Source: Vitis vinifera | Taxonomy: Eukaryota > Streptophyta > Magnoliopsida > Vitales > Vitaceae | Assembly: GCF_030704535.1 (NCBI RefSeq) | Contig: NC_081817.1 | Location: 28,583,001-28,647,000, forward strand | Reading direction: 5' to 3' | DNA length: 64,000 bases | Shown: in pieces, positions 24,701-35,802 of the stretch | Position numbering within the stretch: the first letter of the stretch is position 1 | Layout: every line of letters starts with the position of its first letter | The notes under the pieces: generated by a model | The model's database searches: none | The model's input: the letters and a program-made list of their open reading frames with translations, nothing else | Told to the model about the DNA's origin: nothing | Translations under genes and position numbers: made by a program

Positions 24701-27700
24701 ACTGTAAAGGAGGTGATTATCAGCTGGAAGGGTTCTTTTGTGGGCAAAAAGAGGAAGAGAATATGGAGATCCATACCATTGTTTATTTTTTGGACGGTGT
24801 GGAAGGAAAGGAATAGATTAGCATTTAGGGGGGGGGAGCTAGCTATACAGAAAATTAAGTATTCTTTTGTCTGTAATATGTGGGGGTGGGCAAAATTGTA
24901 TAATGGTGCGGAGTCCCGGTCCCTTATAGGTTTCCTGGAGTGGATAGCCTCCAGTTGAGGGCTGGTGGGTTTTTTATTGTTTTTTTGGTCCTTTGTTATG
25001 AGGCCTTTGTCGCCTCGTATACTCCCTGTATGCTTCGCGGCATTTGCCTTTGCTAATATATTGGTGTTTATTTATCGGAAAAAAAATATTAAAAGTAAAT
25101 ATAATTTATAAAAAAATAAATATTATAATTTTTATAATTTGTTTTAAATGAGAAATAAATTTTAAATTTTATTTGTTAAAAAAAGGGAAAATAAAAAATA
25201 AATTAAATTAAAATATTTTTAAAATTATAAATATAAACAGGGTGGGGCAAGGCAAGGCAATATTCAAACCCGCCTAGAACCCGCAATAGGTTTTAAAAAT
25301 TTTCCGAACCCACCCATATCCGTTTATCTTTTCCCAAACCCGTTCTATTAGGGACAAGATAGGTATCCAAAAAAAACTCACCCCATTGCCATAGATTAAT
25401 CTAGGTCCAGGGAACTGCATGGTTCCATGCAGCATCTGCTTTGAATCCTTCTTTGTACTGTGTCTTCTTTATGGTAAATGATCTGTATTATCCTATAATT
25501 GTGTGATGTGAAGAGCATCCAATTGGGTTATACCAATTGGGTTATAAAATATGTGCAGACAATAATTTTTAGCTACTCTAGATTTTGGTGTTGGGGGGAA
25601 CATATGGCACTTCAAAATAGTTTTACTTATCCTTGTAGTATCCCTACTGTTACGATGCACCTGTAGATAACTTAGCAAGTTGTGTACAAAATGTGTTTTC
25701 TTGATGTGGATAATTCATAGATAGATATTGTAAGCTGGCCAAATAATAAATTCTATCATAATGGAGGGTTGCCTTGGAATTTAAGGGGCTTAAGTCTAAT
25801 CAAAGCAGAAAATTCTTTTATAGGCTAGAACACATGGAATTCTAATTTATTAAGATGAAATAATGATAAGATTGATATCCAGAAAACACCATAGAGGCCT
25901 CTTCTGGGTAAGTTGGCTTAATAATTCTTAATGGTGAGATTGTAAAGAGGGTATTGCCATAAGATTAGAATTTGGAAACTAAAGTTCTGCCTTCAAATGC
26001 AGTAAGAAAAGTAATAGTTTATGGAGCATATTATAAGGTCAAGAAGACACAAGGACTTCATTTGATGGCATCGAGATAGATGAATGAGAAGACTGTTAAT
26101 AAGAATCATAATTTGTATATCATGAAAAATGTAAAAAAGGAAAATATGAAGATACCACATGAGGGCTGATTGAGATGTTTGGTCTCTAACCTGGAGAGAC
26201 CAATGTGCACTTAGGTGAGAAATGGAAGCTAGTACAAATTGAAGATGATAGAAGAAAGAAGATGAATGCTAAGAAAGACATGAACGATAGTCTTATGCTT
26301 GGTAGAAGGTAATCATTTTGGAATATTCAACTGGAATAGAATCGTTTTTGCTGACCTCTAATAGTTGGGACAATGTGTTGATTAATTGATTGATTCATGT
26401 CATTGTTGAGCCTTAGTCAGGCTCTTTGGTGTACTGTTTGTGGTTGTGCATAAATATTGCTGGTTGACTTGCTCAGTCATCCTGTAAATTTTTACTCATC
26501 ATACTTAGTTAATTTTTGGAACCCTATAAATGCTGATTCTGCTTTTAGTTTTAGTTTCTACTATGAGATGAAGCTACAAAATAAATAAAATAGAATAAAA
26601 CAAAAAACCATTTGAAGAACCTCAATACATAAAATGGGAACATTTGGGGTAAGTTGTTCATTCTTGCATCCTTCTGAGGCTCCAACAGTAAAGAGTTGAA
26701 GGTAATTCCTAAAATAAAATCATTGAGGATTGGAAATCGATTTGCTCCTACTTTCATCAGGAGATGGTCCTTGCTTTTCATGGAGGCCATTTACGAGGGG
26801 AAAGTAGAATTTAATCCGATGAATCTTCCCTTGAAAACCCTGTCAGTTAGGGAGCAGAGGTATTTTTAGAAACATGGATGGTAATGCTATCTTCTCCATT
26901 TTCTAAGCCAGCATCTGTTTTGGCTATTTTTGGAAGGTTTCGAGGAAGGGTCTTCTTTGGGTTGAGGTACTTCTTCTGGAGGGGGATGCCTTAGGTATAA
27001 TTGATTGGATAAAGAAGGGCAATAGTGAGAGAGAGAGAGAGAGAGAGTAACCAAGAAGTGGATTTCTTAGTTAAAAGGATGCAAGCATGTTAGAGACATC
27101 AAGATCATTGATTGGAGCTCTTTATTTGTGTTTTTCTTTCTTTTCTTTTTTCTCTTTTTTTTTTTTTTTTTTGGTTTTCTTTTGAGGTGCCTTTGGGTTG
27201 GCTTTTTGAAGGAATCATTCTCCATGGTTGCAACTTTCTCCCCTTAGTATTATTATTTTTTGCATGGTTTCTTACCCCAAAAAAAACAAATGAATATTAT
27301 CAAGTGATCAACTTCTCTGCAACTGTGACACAAAAATTTAATATCTAAATAGTTAATCCTTACTATTTTGCCTGTCAGACCTGACACAAGATGTGTTTGT
27401 TTTCCCTGTTCACCCTTGGTGAGATTTTAGATATCGAGCAGTGACAAGTGCTTACTACAGAGGAGCTGTGGGGGCAATGCTGGTCTATGACATAACCAAG
27501 CGTCAATCATTTGATCATGTGGCAAGGTGGTTACAGGAATTGCGAGGCCATGCTGACAAAAATATTGTCATCATGCTAGTAGGCAACAAGTCTGACCTGG
27601 GGACCCTTCAAGCTGTACCCACTGAGGATGCAAAAGAGTTTGCTGAGAGAGAGAACCTCTTCTTTATGGAGACATCTGCTCTTGAAGCTACCAATGTTGA

Positions 27701-27881
27701 AACTGCATTCCTTTCAGTACTCACGGAGATTTATCGAATCATCAGCAAGAAGACTCTTGTCGCCAATGAAGAAGTGGAATCTGGAGGCAATTCATCACTT
27801 CTCAAGGGAACCAAGATTATTGTCCCTGGAAAGGAGCCCAAATCTGAAGGCAGTAAATACAACTGTTGCTTGTCTTCATAG
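18779..27881 (+). CDS. RABA4: RABA4-type small GTPase (Rab11 family)
   Basis: Two exons, 18779-19008 and 27431-27881, join in frame (AG|A codon) to 226 codons, the normal RABA length. The start is the ATG of [23 protein letters not shown]-binding motifs are all present: P-loop GDSAVGKS, switch I TIGVEF, switch [14 protein letters not shown] and ETSAL. The C-terminus KYNCCLSS carries a paired cysteine for double geranylgeranylation, so the protein is expected on trans-Golgi/recycling membranes. RABA4 members direct secretion to growing tips in root hairs and pollen tubes and work with phosphatidylinositol 4-kinase beta; this is family knowledge. The single intron splits the codon just after WDTAGQE, a usual Rab11 site. 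It is swollen to 8.4 kb by a SINE, an older terminal-repeat element and a LINE. Subgroup (a, b, c or d) cannot be fixed by eye. Confidence 0.93.
19430..19582 (-). mobile_element. tRNA-derived SINE with 16-bp target duplication
   Basis: The direct repeat TAGGATTTGGGTTCAC flanks it exactly at 19414-19429 and 19583-19598. The element runs on the minus strand and ends in a run of about 22 A (T on the plus strand near 19439-19463). The minus strand holds a polymerase III B-box-like word, GTGTTCAAACC, preceded by GGCGGGAGGTCAT. A related copy lies near 28870-29090. It sits in the RABA4 intron, antisense to the gene. Confidence 0.75.
20634..21311 (+). CDS. LINE ORF1, C-terminal part
   Basis: An open frame of up to 225 codons holding the hydrophilic tail of a plant L1 ORF1. 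The landmark is near residues 150-200: [20 protein letters not shown], then [16 protein letters not shown] and [14 protein letters not shown], a conserved segment before the ORF1 stop. No RNA-binding DUF4283 or CCHC knuckle is present, because the element is truncated. The first ATG (20634) is probably just internal. The stop TAA at 21309-21311 overlaps the ORF2 ATG as TAATG. Confidence 0.7.
   Translation: MGIGSEEDLGLKIEMEFIKCQEKETWDKQMPAPQCSMAEREIVDEAFRYGSYSNLRVGESSSSSSPLFGRTPVREPCDHSGVLRVSRQRENMVEGAATGGDIARREGCWDLVAIDCEALKVQNPDWTPAMSGPQVQRSEKESDWEESSLAKFSKLLGFSIEGLEREILDFLSKIRKRRERIHSKGLLEKTKFERELKRLECSVKYKGKEKKNSLLKSRGGQLLLG
21311..24958 (+). pseudogene. LINE ORF2: endonuclease, reverse transcriptase, zf-RVT
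   Basis: Start ATG at 21311 gives [12 protein letters not shown]. About 1,215 codons to 24958 are interrupted by in-frame stops at 24212-24214 (TAA) and 24563-24565 (TGA). Domains: AP-like endonuclease (about residues 1-235, with SWNVRG, QETK, GGDFN and SDHFPI); reverse transcriptase (about 500-770, with [35 protein letters not shown] and the catalytic [11 protein letters not shown]); C-terminal zf-RVT (about 1010-1110, [18 protein letters not shown]). The endonuclease and RT motifs precede both stops. Antisense open frames over this region are shadows. Confidence 0.92.
25394..27430. other. Remainder of the RABA4 intron
   Basis: No gene is seen. There is a GA microsatellite at about 27024-27048 and a T-rich tract at 27150-27172. 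The final acceptor is GAGATTTTAG at 27421-27430. Confidence 0.6.
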
Positions 27882-28664
27882 AACTACTTCCCTTTTGTCA
27901 AGTGACAAGTTGATTGCTGCTGTTTATAGTTTTGGTAATGCTTATTTTTGAGTTCTTTTCCCACTTTATAAGCTTTCTTTTAATCTTATTTGACATGGTG
28001 GAAAATTTCCATCTTCCAGGAGATGATGACATGGCACTCCTGGCATATCAGCTAAACATCTGTTTAGTGTTGCCAATTCACTGGCATATAGATTTTGGAG
28101 AACTCAAACTTACAGTATTGTTATTAATTTCATGTGATATTATGCGTTTTTAAACCAAAAGGGCCAAAACTGTCTATATTTTCCATGATAATGTTCAGCC
28201 ACATTGCACTATTAAGTGTCTTTTTTATTTTTCATTTAGTTTTGTTTGGGAGATTTTTAATGACTCCTTGGGAGAGGAATGAGTTAAATCTGCAGAAATT
28301 ATTGTCCCTATTTCCGTTGGGTAATCGGTAGTTCAAATTCTCTCACCCTTCAAACTGTATCCTTATTAAAAAATCAGCTGCCATAGTTCCTTCTCTGTCC
28401 ATATACATAAGCTTGACATCCATATCAGTTTTCCTTATAATATTTGGAAAATCTGAGATTGAATGCCAATATGCCAAGGAATAGTGGACTTACTGTTCAT
28501 ACATTTACAATTTTTCTCAGTTCTTACCTTTTTTGGCCTCTTAGGCTTTGCTAATAGAGGATCATTTTTAATCCCAGCATATCTAGAATAGGAACCATGT
28601 AGTGGCTATAAAGCTACTGAATATGTACAGTTTAAGGAAAGTCTTTAGATCCCTAATGATAATA
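27882..28664 (+). other. RABA4 3' untranslated region and spacer
   Basis: AT-rich sequence after the stop codon with no further coding frame. The 3' UTR probably covers the first few hundred bases; no single polyadenylation signal can be chosen. The tandem segmental duplication starts at the right edge. Confidence 0.4.
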
Positions 28665-28869
28665 GCTATAGTAACTCGTATCTTTTTTGTGACTGATCAA
28701 TTTTTAGTTTGAACTGGTCGTTATTACATGGAATCCACCAAACAAAGTTATAAGGTTCAACGCCCAAAAGTTCTCAATTTTTTTCATGATCCCAGAGGAA
28801 GTTGGATTGTTTTCTCTAAATTTTAGTTATTTCACCTTGTTATGCTAGTTTATATCTTTTAGGTAATAA

Positions 28870-29090
28870 ACCCACAATTTATGCCAGGCTAACACACTCC
28901 AACCCTGCATGCACAACTCTACCCTCAAGTCGAAATGAAAATTTAAGATTCTGGATTATGGATAAAGGAGATGGAGGAATAGATAGATAAAGTGACTCGA
29001 ACTCCAGACATCTAGTTTATCAGAGCCATGTTATGCTACCAATTTAATCCAAAAACTTTAACATACTAGATAGTGGACCCACAATCCATA
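28870..29090 (-). mobile_element. SINE-like repeat present only in unit 1
   Basis: On the minus strand the text reads TTTTTGGATTAAATTGGTAG, then CATAACATGGCTCTGATA and a B-box-like GGAGTTCGAGTC (plus 28995-29006). This resembles the head of the SINE at 19430-19582. The word ACCCACAAT occurs at both edges and may be part of a target duplication. The matching place in unit 2 (about 34270-34330) lacks it. Confidence 0.5.
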
Positions 29091-29284
29091 CAACGCACTT
29101 TGCCATAGAAATGGAAAAACATTTCAACTCTATTGTTACTCTCCCATCGTATAAATCTTAATTATCATTCTGCTACATCTACCTTCTCTTCATCCAGATT
29201 AGAGCAATTTACTCCTATAAAGACTCAAACTATCTTGCATGATATCACTTCAAAACCATCCAGTTTGGTTTCATTATGGCTAAG

Positions 29285-29745
29285 TGATGTAGGACAACCC
29301 TAGGATGGTTGCCTACAATCAAATAGGTGGGCTTGGGTTTTTATCTTTTAGGGTTTAAGGAGAGGAGCAGGGGACAAAGTTTATGGTAGCAAAATAAAAT
29401 AAAATATAGAGAAAAAAGATAACGAGAAGAAGGGATAGAACCTTAGAGTCGCACTAAGGCCTTATAGGAGTCTCACCTAGAAGAAAATCAATGGAGTCTA
29501 ATCATTGAAATTTGCAAAGTATGCAAGAAAATGTAATATTATTAATAATCAATCTATACTTTGATTTACACCAATTAGCCTTATTTATAGACTTCTCAAA
29601 TAAATCTAAAATCTACTAGGATTCTAATAGTGTATTATGACTCTAGTTCTAATTTTCCTATAACCTAATTAGCTACTCCTAATTTGACTCCAAGAAATGC
29701 TAATCTTAATTTAATTCCAACTAATACTAATGCCCATCCTCATCA
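29285..29745 (-). mobile_element. Probable solo LTR, inserted after the duplication
   Basis: A 461-bp block beginning TG and ending CA, flanked by CTAAG (29280-29284) and CTAAA (29746-29750), a near-match for a 5-bp target duplication. On the minus strand it has a TATA-like CTATAAATAAGG, suggesting LTR promoter orientation. The same position in unit 2 reads TTCATAATGGTGAAGACAAC without the block, an empty site. Family not determined. Confidence 0.6.
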
Positions 29746-31096
29746 CTAAAACAACTAGGACAATCAGGATAGTTGTTTGTCCCTCTATGCAAAAGCAATG
29801 ACTCGGTGGGAGATGAATATGCTCTTTTCAACAAATGACTTGGTGCTCATTGTATATGTCTTGGGTACTCTTGTGCGCTAGTTCTTTTGGCTCTTTAAAT
29901 ATATTCGCTTATTTATCAAAAATAAATAAATAAAATAACACACATGACCAAAAATGTCAAAACTCCAAATTTTTTAATATTGATAAATTGAAATCATATG
30001 AAAGAGCCCTGAAAAGACAAAGCTTAGCCCAAGGTGTTTCGGAACAATATGTTGTATACTTTGTGACCATTTAAACTACAAAGCACGATCTGTCTGAACT
30101 TAGTATATTTGTTTCAGCTGCTACTTGGGTAGTTGAATTACAAATCAAGGTTGATGTTCTGAACTTCCTGAAAGAGTAATAAAGCGTAAAAAGTTTCATC
30201 TGTTGATGATGGTGCCTTACATTCCTTAGGTGCCTTGTGAGGTCTCAATGTGGTGATGGTGCGCATCACCATGTAATTCATAACTGTTGGTACCCCCTAC
30301 CCAAGTATGCCTTGGTACCTTCTACTTGATTATTTAAGATTGACGAAAAAATGACCTTGTGTGTGAGGTCTCATACAAATTGTAATGATAGGATGGATAG
30401 TTTTTGTCCCTCTTTAGATGAGGGATTGCTCTCGGTCATGAAGAACTAGCCCATATCGACCACAGACCACTTGAACATTTCTAATGCCCTATTTCAGTTC
30501 TAAATCAAAAGAAATGTGCTTGTTGTGCCTTTCTATTGCAAAATTTATCCAAGTTATTCAATTTGTGAAGGGAAAAATTGAGGTAGTTTGGTTTGTTATG
30601 ATGCTTTTCTGTTGGGTGAATATGAAAACCAGGGCCACTTTTCCACTGGGTTTATTCACCAGACTGAAAGCCTTATGAGTTATAAAAAGGCCTAACTGTT
30701 AAATCTAACACTTGAAAGAAAATATTTTAAATCGTTTACTAAGGTAAATGAGATACATGGCCCATGCTTTCTTATCCTTTCCCTATCTCTTACCAAACAC
30801 ACTCTTAAATCTAACCAACCTCTATCCACCTTGACTACATGATAAATCCCTAGACTTAACCACTCCATCTATCCATAACAAGAAAAATGATCATGAATCT
30901 GGGTTCTCTTCACGCTCACAAATGCACTATAATTCATTTGAATCCAATCTACTTTCATAAGGTTGAAGCATATTGCCTGCCTATAGTTAAAACATATCTT
31001 CATTAGATTGTAGGTATATGTCAATATATTCTGTACATGCAAAAGTTCTTCTTTTCATAGTATAATGTGTTTATATTTATCTCTATAACATGAATT

Positions 31097-31862
31097 TCAA
31101 CAAAATCTGATCACATAATTAGCTCCTTTGCATGTAAAAGTACTTGTCAGGTTGTCATATGCATAGCTATAAGATGTAGGACAAGAAACCTTGAGCACTT
31201 TAGAAAAATCTGTTGGCTTGCATGTCTCAGGAGTACTGTAAGCACCAGTCCAGCAATACTCAGGCTTGTTGAATGCCATGCATGCACTGTTACAAGCTGC
31301 AACACAACCATTTCTTAGAACTTGCAGTTCCTTGAGGCAGTTCCGGTTCAAGTCTGAAACACATGTCACTACCTTGCATTCACCAGACCCACCTGTAGGG
31401 AATATCGAAACTGGCATGTTGTAGCCATCATAAAAATCTACTGGGCTATTAAGGGTAAACTTTGCAAGGGTTGTGGGTGGCGCACCGCCTGCCCCAGCAC
31501 ATTTTAGAACCCCACCATGATCACCAGTCACACAGCCTAGAGATATCAAATGAACAGCTGCAACAACCCCAAAAACAGCCTGACCACGCCTGTGGTGCAT
31601 TGACATCTACTGATTCACCTGGTCTTAACTCAAGCCTGCCATCCATTAGTTGAGGTTTTCAAGATCCAGGTTGGATCCCTGGCCATATAGTCTTCCCTCA
31701 TCTATTTTGCAGTGTGAAATTCACTGCATCAACACTAGAGAAGAAAAAGAAGATAATATAACATTACTACTTGCCACAGGACATGGAACATGAAGTTGTT
31801 GTAGTTGCCAGTACCAAAGACATAGAAAACCAAGAGAAGGTGAATATATGACAATGCCATTG
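31097..31862 (-). pseudogene. Thaumatin-like protein pseudogene (unit 1)
   Basis: Paralogue of the intact gene at 35803-36620. Exon 1 is recognisable (MALSYIHLLLVFYVFG, start near 31862). Exon 2 covers 31097 to about 31735 and keeps the family text ITFLTAIF-free core: VDFYDGYNMPVSIFP, CNSACMAFNKPEYC, CKPTDFSKVLKVSCP, and the terminal NYVIRFC. It is broken in its first half: a stop replaces the Cys codon after NFTLQNR, another stop falls in the GIQPGS segment, the frame shifts near the CSFD motif, and a four-residue stretch is missing before DGYNMP. An open frame starting MSMHH is an accident of the shift. One disulfide Cys of the usual sixteen is Trp (EYCW versus EYCC). Confidence 0.88.
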
Positions 31863-33059
31863 GGGATAATGAATGTAGGTTGTGGAATTTGGTGTGTCAA
31901 ATAAGAAAGGACTAGAGATTTATATAGGGAGGTTCAGCAACACACCCTTGAAGGGGGGAGCCAATTTTCTAAATTAGGTGTGGGGGTGAATTTCTGTTGT
32001 GATGAGTGTTCTGTTTTTCACAGTGATATAATTAACAGATTGCCTAGATTCTGTTTTAAGGGCCAAAATTGTCCTGGATTTAGTACACCCGATTTAACCA
32101 AAGTGGGTGGCCAAGTATTGTTAGTTAGGACAGCAAAAGGAGCCTAGGATTTAGAAATAGATGTTTGGAGAAGTGATCGGTTGCCATCTGGCATGCCTTT
32201 GGTTGTTGGATTTTTGAGGATTGTCTTGGCTTGAATCCAATGTTTTTAACCGTACACTTGGCAGAAAATCAGATAACCTTTTGATTGAGAATTGTAACCT
32301 TCTAAGTCCTGATGTTTCAGAGAATGTGCAGTTTTAAGTCAAGGTATTTGGGATACAATGTTTTTAGGACATTCTGGCTTTAACAATAAGCCCAATGATT
32401 TAAAAGATTGAAACCCCAACTCCATTGAGGACAAAACCTCATGTGGCATGCTTTTTCCTTTAGATCAATAGGGAAATAAAATCTACAAAAACTTTAGGTC
32501 TAAGGGAGTCATCAATTTGATTGGAAGAGCATATTTTGAATTTGCTTTGATTATACTTCTTTCTTAAGCATTGATAGTTCTACTTAACTGTCTTGGCATC
32601 AGGTTTAGAGCTTTACTCAGTGTGTCATATAAATCTTGATAACATCCTTCTTTTTTTACAGATGGTTGTTTCTAACCTAAGACAATGAACATTAAAGGTT
32701 TAGTTGGTTTAAATTAGTTTCTTTTCCCTGGAAACTTTTGGGAAATGGTGAATCAGTGGATTTCTAGAATGACTGTCAGTTTCCAGCTGGATGATACGAT
32801 TCATGGCAGAGGCTCTGGAGTCCTTTAGTCAGCCTTGGTTGGTTGGACAAAAACATACATTAAGAAGCTACGTCTTTTTATGTATAATTCATTCTTAGAC
32901 ATGGAATAACATGTTCAGATATAGCTAGAGAGCATTGGAACACCTGGGACATAGATGATAATGGTATCCATTGTAGATTCAAATACCCAGCTAAGAGTGA
33001 TACTAAAGCTTTTTTTTTTTTTTTTCTTTTTGATCAATAAGAGTGATGCTAAAGCTATC

Positions 33060-33905
33060 CCTCAAAAGGTTAAAGTTGACTATGGTATGGCATATGAATG
33101 AGTAACCTAAGCTCAAGGACATGCCTGGCCAGATTGCATATCAGCTTAGCCCCATCTTCACCAACCTTTCAATCATAGCATTGAACTGCAGCAACCATAC
33201 AATGCATTGAACTGGACACCAACAACATCCCAAGACAGCCTTACTTCTACACCCAAACGGGACAAAATTAATGTTTTTCCCTTAGGTTGTTCAAAATCCA
33301 CTCGTTCTTTTGAGGAAACCAAGAACCCCTCCAGTGGAACTCATTAGGATCATACCATTTCTCAGGGTCTCTCCTGCTAGCATAGAGATTGATCTCTACT
33401 GCAGTTTTTTCAGGTATATTGAATCAGCTAATTATACAATTTTACAGTGTTCTCTCCTTGTCACAGCGCATGGAAGGTATAGTCTTCAGTGTTTCTTTCA
33501 CAACTGCTTGCAAGGAGAGGAGGTTTGGGATATCTGATTCTGTTGGCAAGTTTGTTAAGATTACCATTCATTTATGAAGTCAAATCAATTTTATTACAAT
33601 CTGTAATTGCTGTATTTTAGGGAAGTTCATATTTTTTTAAGACATTGTTTCCTGATCTTCAGGACTGATTTTAGGGAATCAATTCCCTATTTTCCATGTA
33701 CCTTAATTGTGCATATCTTTGTAACGACACATCTTTGAAATCAATATGCAAAATTCATTTTTCAACGAGTCTAGTTCCTCCAACCACTAAATCTATCTCT
33801 TCTCTGACCTTGAATGCATCAGGATAGTTAATGAGCTTGGCTATTGCCCATTGCATCCTTCCTGCTGAGGTATCAGTGCTTGCAACAAATAGATCCTGGC
33901 AAAAT
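33060..33905 (-). pseudogene. Cytochrome P450 exon-2 pseudogene (unit 1)
   Basis: The segment matches, base by base along most of its length, the second exon of the intact P450 at 38409-39047. It includes the region encoding the oxygen-binding I-helix end, the ExxR stretch and the haem loop. It is degenerate with several indels and has no exon 1 upstream. On the minus strand the 5' edge corresponds to the P450 intron acceptor side (TTTGCCAGGATCTATTTG). It is a by-product of the segmental duplication whose breakpoint fell in the intron. Confidence 0.85.
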
Positions 33906-35802
33906 GATAGTATGTGTGAGAGATGAAGTGGATCAAGCTAGTGTAACTCAGTAGTGTCTAAATTGGAAAATCTAGGGAACAAAATCAAGTGGTTGAGCTT
34001 GAATATTAGCTTCATCTGCTACCAACATTAGCAATAAACCTTTCTGCTATAGTACCTTGTCTCTCTTTTTTGACCCATTGATTTTAGTTTAAACTGGTTC
34101 TCATCATGTGGAATACACCAAATGAACTTATAGGTTTTAACCCAAAAGTCGTAGGCAGTATTTCAACTTCAAAGAATTCAATTTTCTCATGATCCACATA
34201 GATTCTAGCAGTTTTTCTGTGATCTGACTGGAAGTTGGATTATTTTCTCTAAAATTGAGTTCATTTCTACTACACCAAATGCCATAGGTCTTTGGTCAAT
34301 GATTTCACTCTTGCAATAGAGCATTGATCAACTTGTCACTTCTATTATTACTGCATCTCATCTTTTAAGTCTTAATTAACCATTCTATTTCATCTACCTT
34401 CTCTTCATTTGGATTAAGGAAAATTACTCCTACAAGATCTCCAGATGTCTGTTGCATGATGGTGCTTTAGCACCTTTGTTTTTGGATTCATAATGGTGAA
34501 GACAACTAGGATAATTAGAATCTATTTTTGCCCCTCTTTGCACAAGAAATGACTTGCCAGAGATGAATATGCTCTTTCCAAAATGCTAAACTCCAATTTC
34601 TTGAATGCTGTTCGATTGAGATGATAGGAAAACGTCCTGACTTTAATTTCTTGAATGTTGTTTGATTGAAATGATAGGAAAACGTCCTGAGAGAGAATCT
34701 TAGTACAAGGTTCTTTGGAGAATATGGTGCATAACTTCAATATTTCAAACTTAAAAGCATGCTCTGTTTTGAATTGTGTAGATCACTTTCAGCTGTTGCT
34801 TGGCTAGTTGGAAAACTTTTGATGTTTGAGATCGTGTGCTTTCCAACAGTATTCTAACTATAAGTTACATCTTAATCTTGAGGAAAGCAAAGAAAATTAG
34901 TAACAAAAGATAAGAAGTGTGCATGTACAGATGGTGGTTTTCTACACTCCTTAGGTGCCTTGCTTAGGTTCCAATGTGGTGATGGTGCAATCCCCCTGTA
35001 ATTCATAAGTGTTGGTACTTCCCACCTAAGTATGCCGTGGTTCGTTCTACTAATTTGCATTTGAAGAAAATGAATTTGGTGCAGGAGCTCACATACAAAT
35101 TGTACTGATAGGATGGATGGATAGGTGTTGCTCCTTCCATAAGGGATTACTTTCAGTTGTCAAGAAATGACCTGTGTTGGCCACCGACATTTTCTCCTTT
35201 TAGTTCTAAATCAAGAGGCATACTTGTAATGTCTTTTATTGTAAAGCTGGCTGACATTATACTAGATGTGAAGAGAAATGTAGAGGCAAGTCAGGGTGTT
35301 ATAATGCCTCTGTTGCATGAATATGAACATCAAGCCTTCTTTTCCACTGAGTTCATTCAGTAAATTGAATATAGCCTTATAAATTGCAATGATGCTTCAA
35401 TTGCTTTAGTCTTGCATTAGGAAAGACAAAATTTATTGCTTCTTAGGTATATTTTACCAAGGTAAATTGATAAACAGGACCTACTTCCTTATTTTTCCTT
35501 ATCCTTTTTTGGTACTCTCTCCCTCTCTGTGACTAGATACACCATCAAATCCAGCTAACCTCTAGCCACCTTGACTCCATGATGAATCATGACTAGGCCA
35601 TCCATCCATTACAAGAAGAATCATGAATCTGAGTTTTCTTTGTGCTCACAAGTGTGGTATAATTCATTTCAATCTAATCTTCATTCATGAGGTCAAAGCA
35701 TATTTGCTTGCCTGTAGTTAAAACATATCTTCATTACATTGTGTTTATATGATGTACACAGAAGGGTTGTTATTCTTTTCTTAGTGTAATGTGGCATAAA
35801 CT

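Larger units (their letters stand above)
20582..25087 (+). mobile_element. L1-type LINE, 5'-truncated, nearly intact ORF2
   Basis: The non-LTR retrotransposon lies in sense with RABA4 inside its intron. It starts within ORF1, so the N-terminal part of ORF1 (usually DUF4283 and zinc knuckle) is missing. This is typical of incomplete target-primed reverse transcription. The 3' end has the characteristic plant L1 tail, GTATACTCCCTGTATGCTTC ... TTTATTTATCGG followed by A8 at about 25080-25087. A target duplication could not be fixed because both flanks are A/T-rich. Only two in-frame stops and no frameshift are seen across 3.6 kb of ORF2, so insertion is fairly recent. Confidence 0.9.
20391..25393. 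mobile_element. Old terminal-inverted-repeat element split by the LINE
   Basis: The left end TAGGGATGACAACAAGATGG and the reverse complement of the right end (TATGGCAATGGGG) form short imperfect inverted termini. Inside them both arms have the alternating CCCACCC/GGGGCGGG-like text typical of a widespread plant repeat. Its own sequence is only about 190 bp on the left and 300 bp on the right; the rest is the LINE. The family and target duplication are not certain. Confidence 0.5.
28665..34047. repeat. Tandem segmental duplication, unit 1 (decayed)
   Basis: Collinear similarity with unit 2 (34048 to about 39100). Anchors include GCTATAGTA...TTTTTTG near 28668/34050, ACATGGAATCCACC versus ATGTGGAATACACC, ACAAATTGTAATGATAGGATGGAT versus ACAAATTGTACTGATAGGATGGAT (30375/35095), the thaumatin-like copies, GGCCAAGTATTGTTAGTTAGGACAG versus GGCCAAGTCTTGTTAGTTAGAACAG, and the P450 second exon. 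It ends shortly past the P450 exon, in what corresponds to the intron. Both genes in it are degenerate. Confidence 0.85.

Noticed and set aside
31097-31606. Thaumatin-like copy read as a functional gene starting MSMHH
   Set aside because: The start lies after a frameshift in the middle of the domain, and stops break the true upstream exon; it is a pseudogene.
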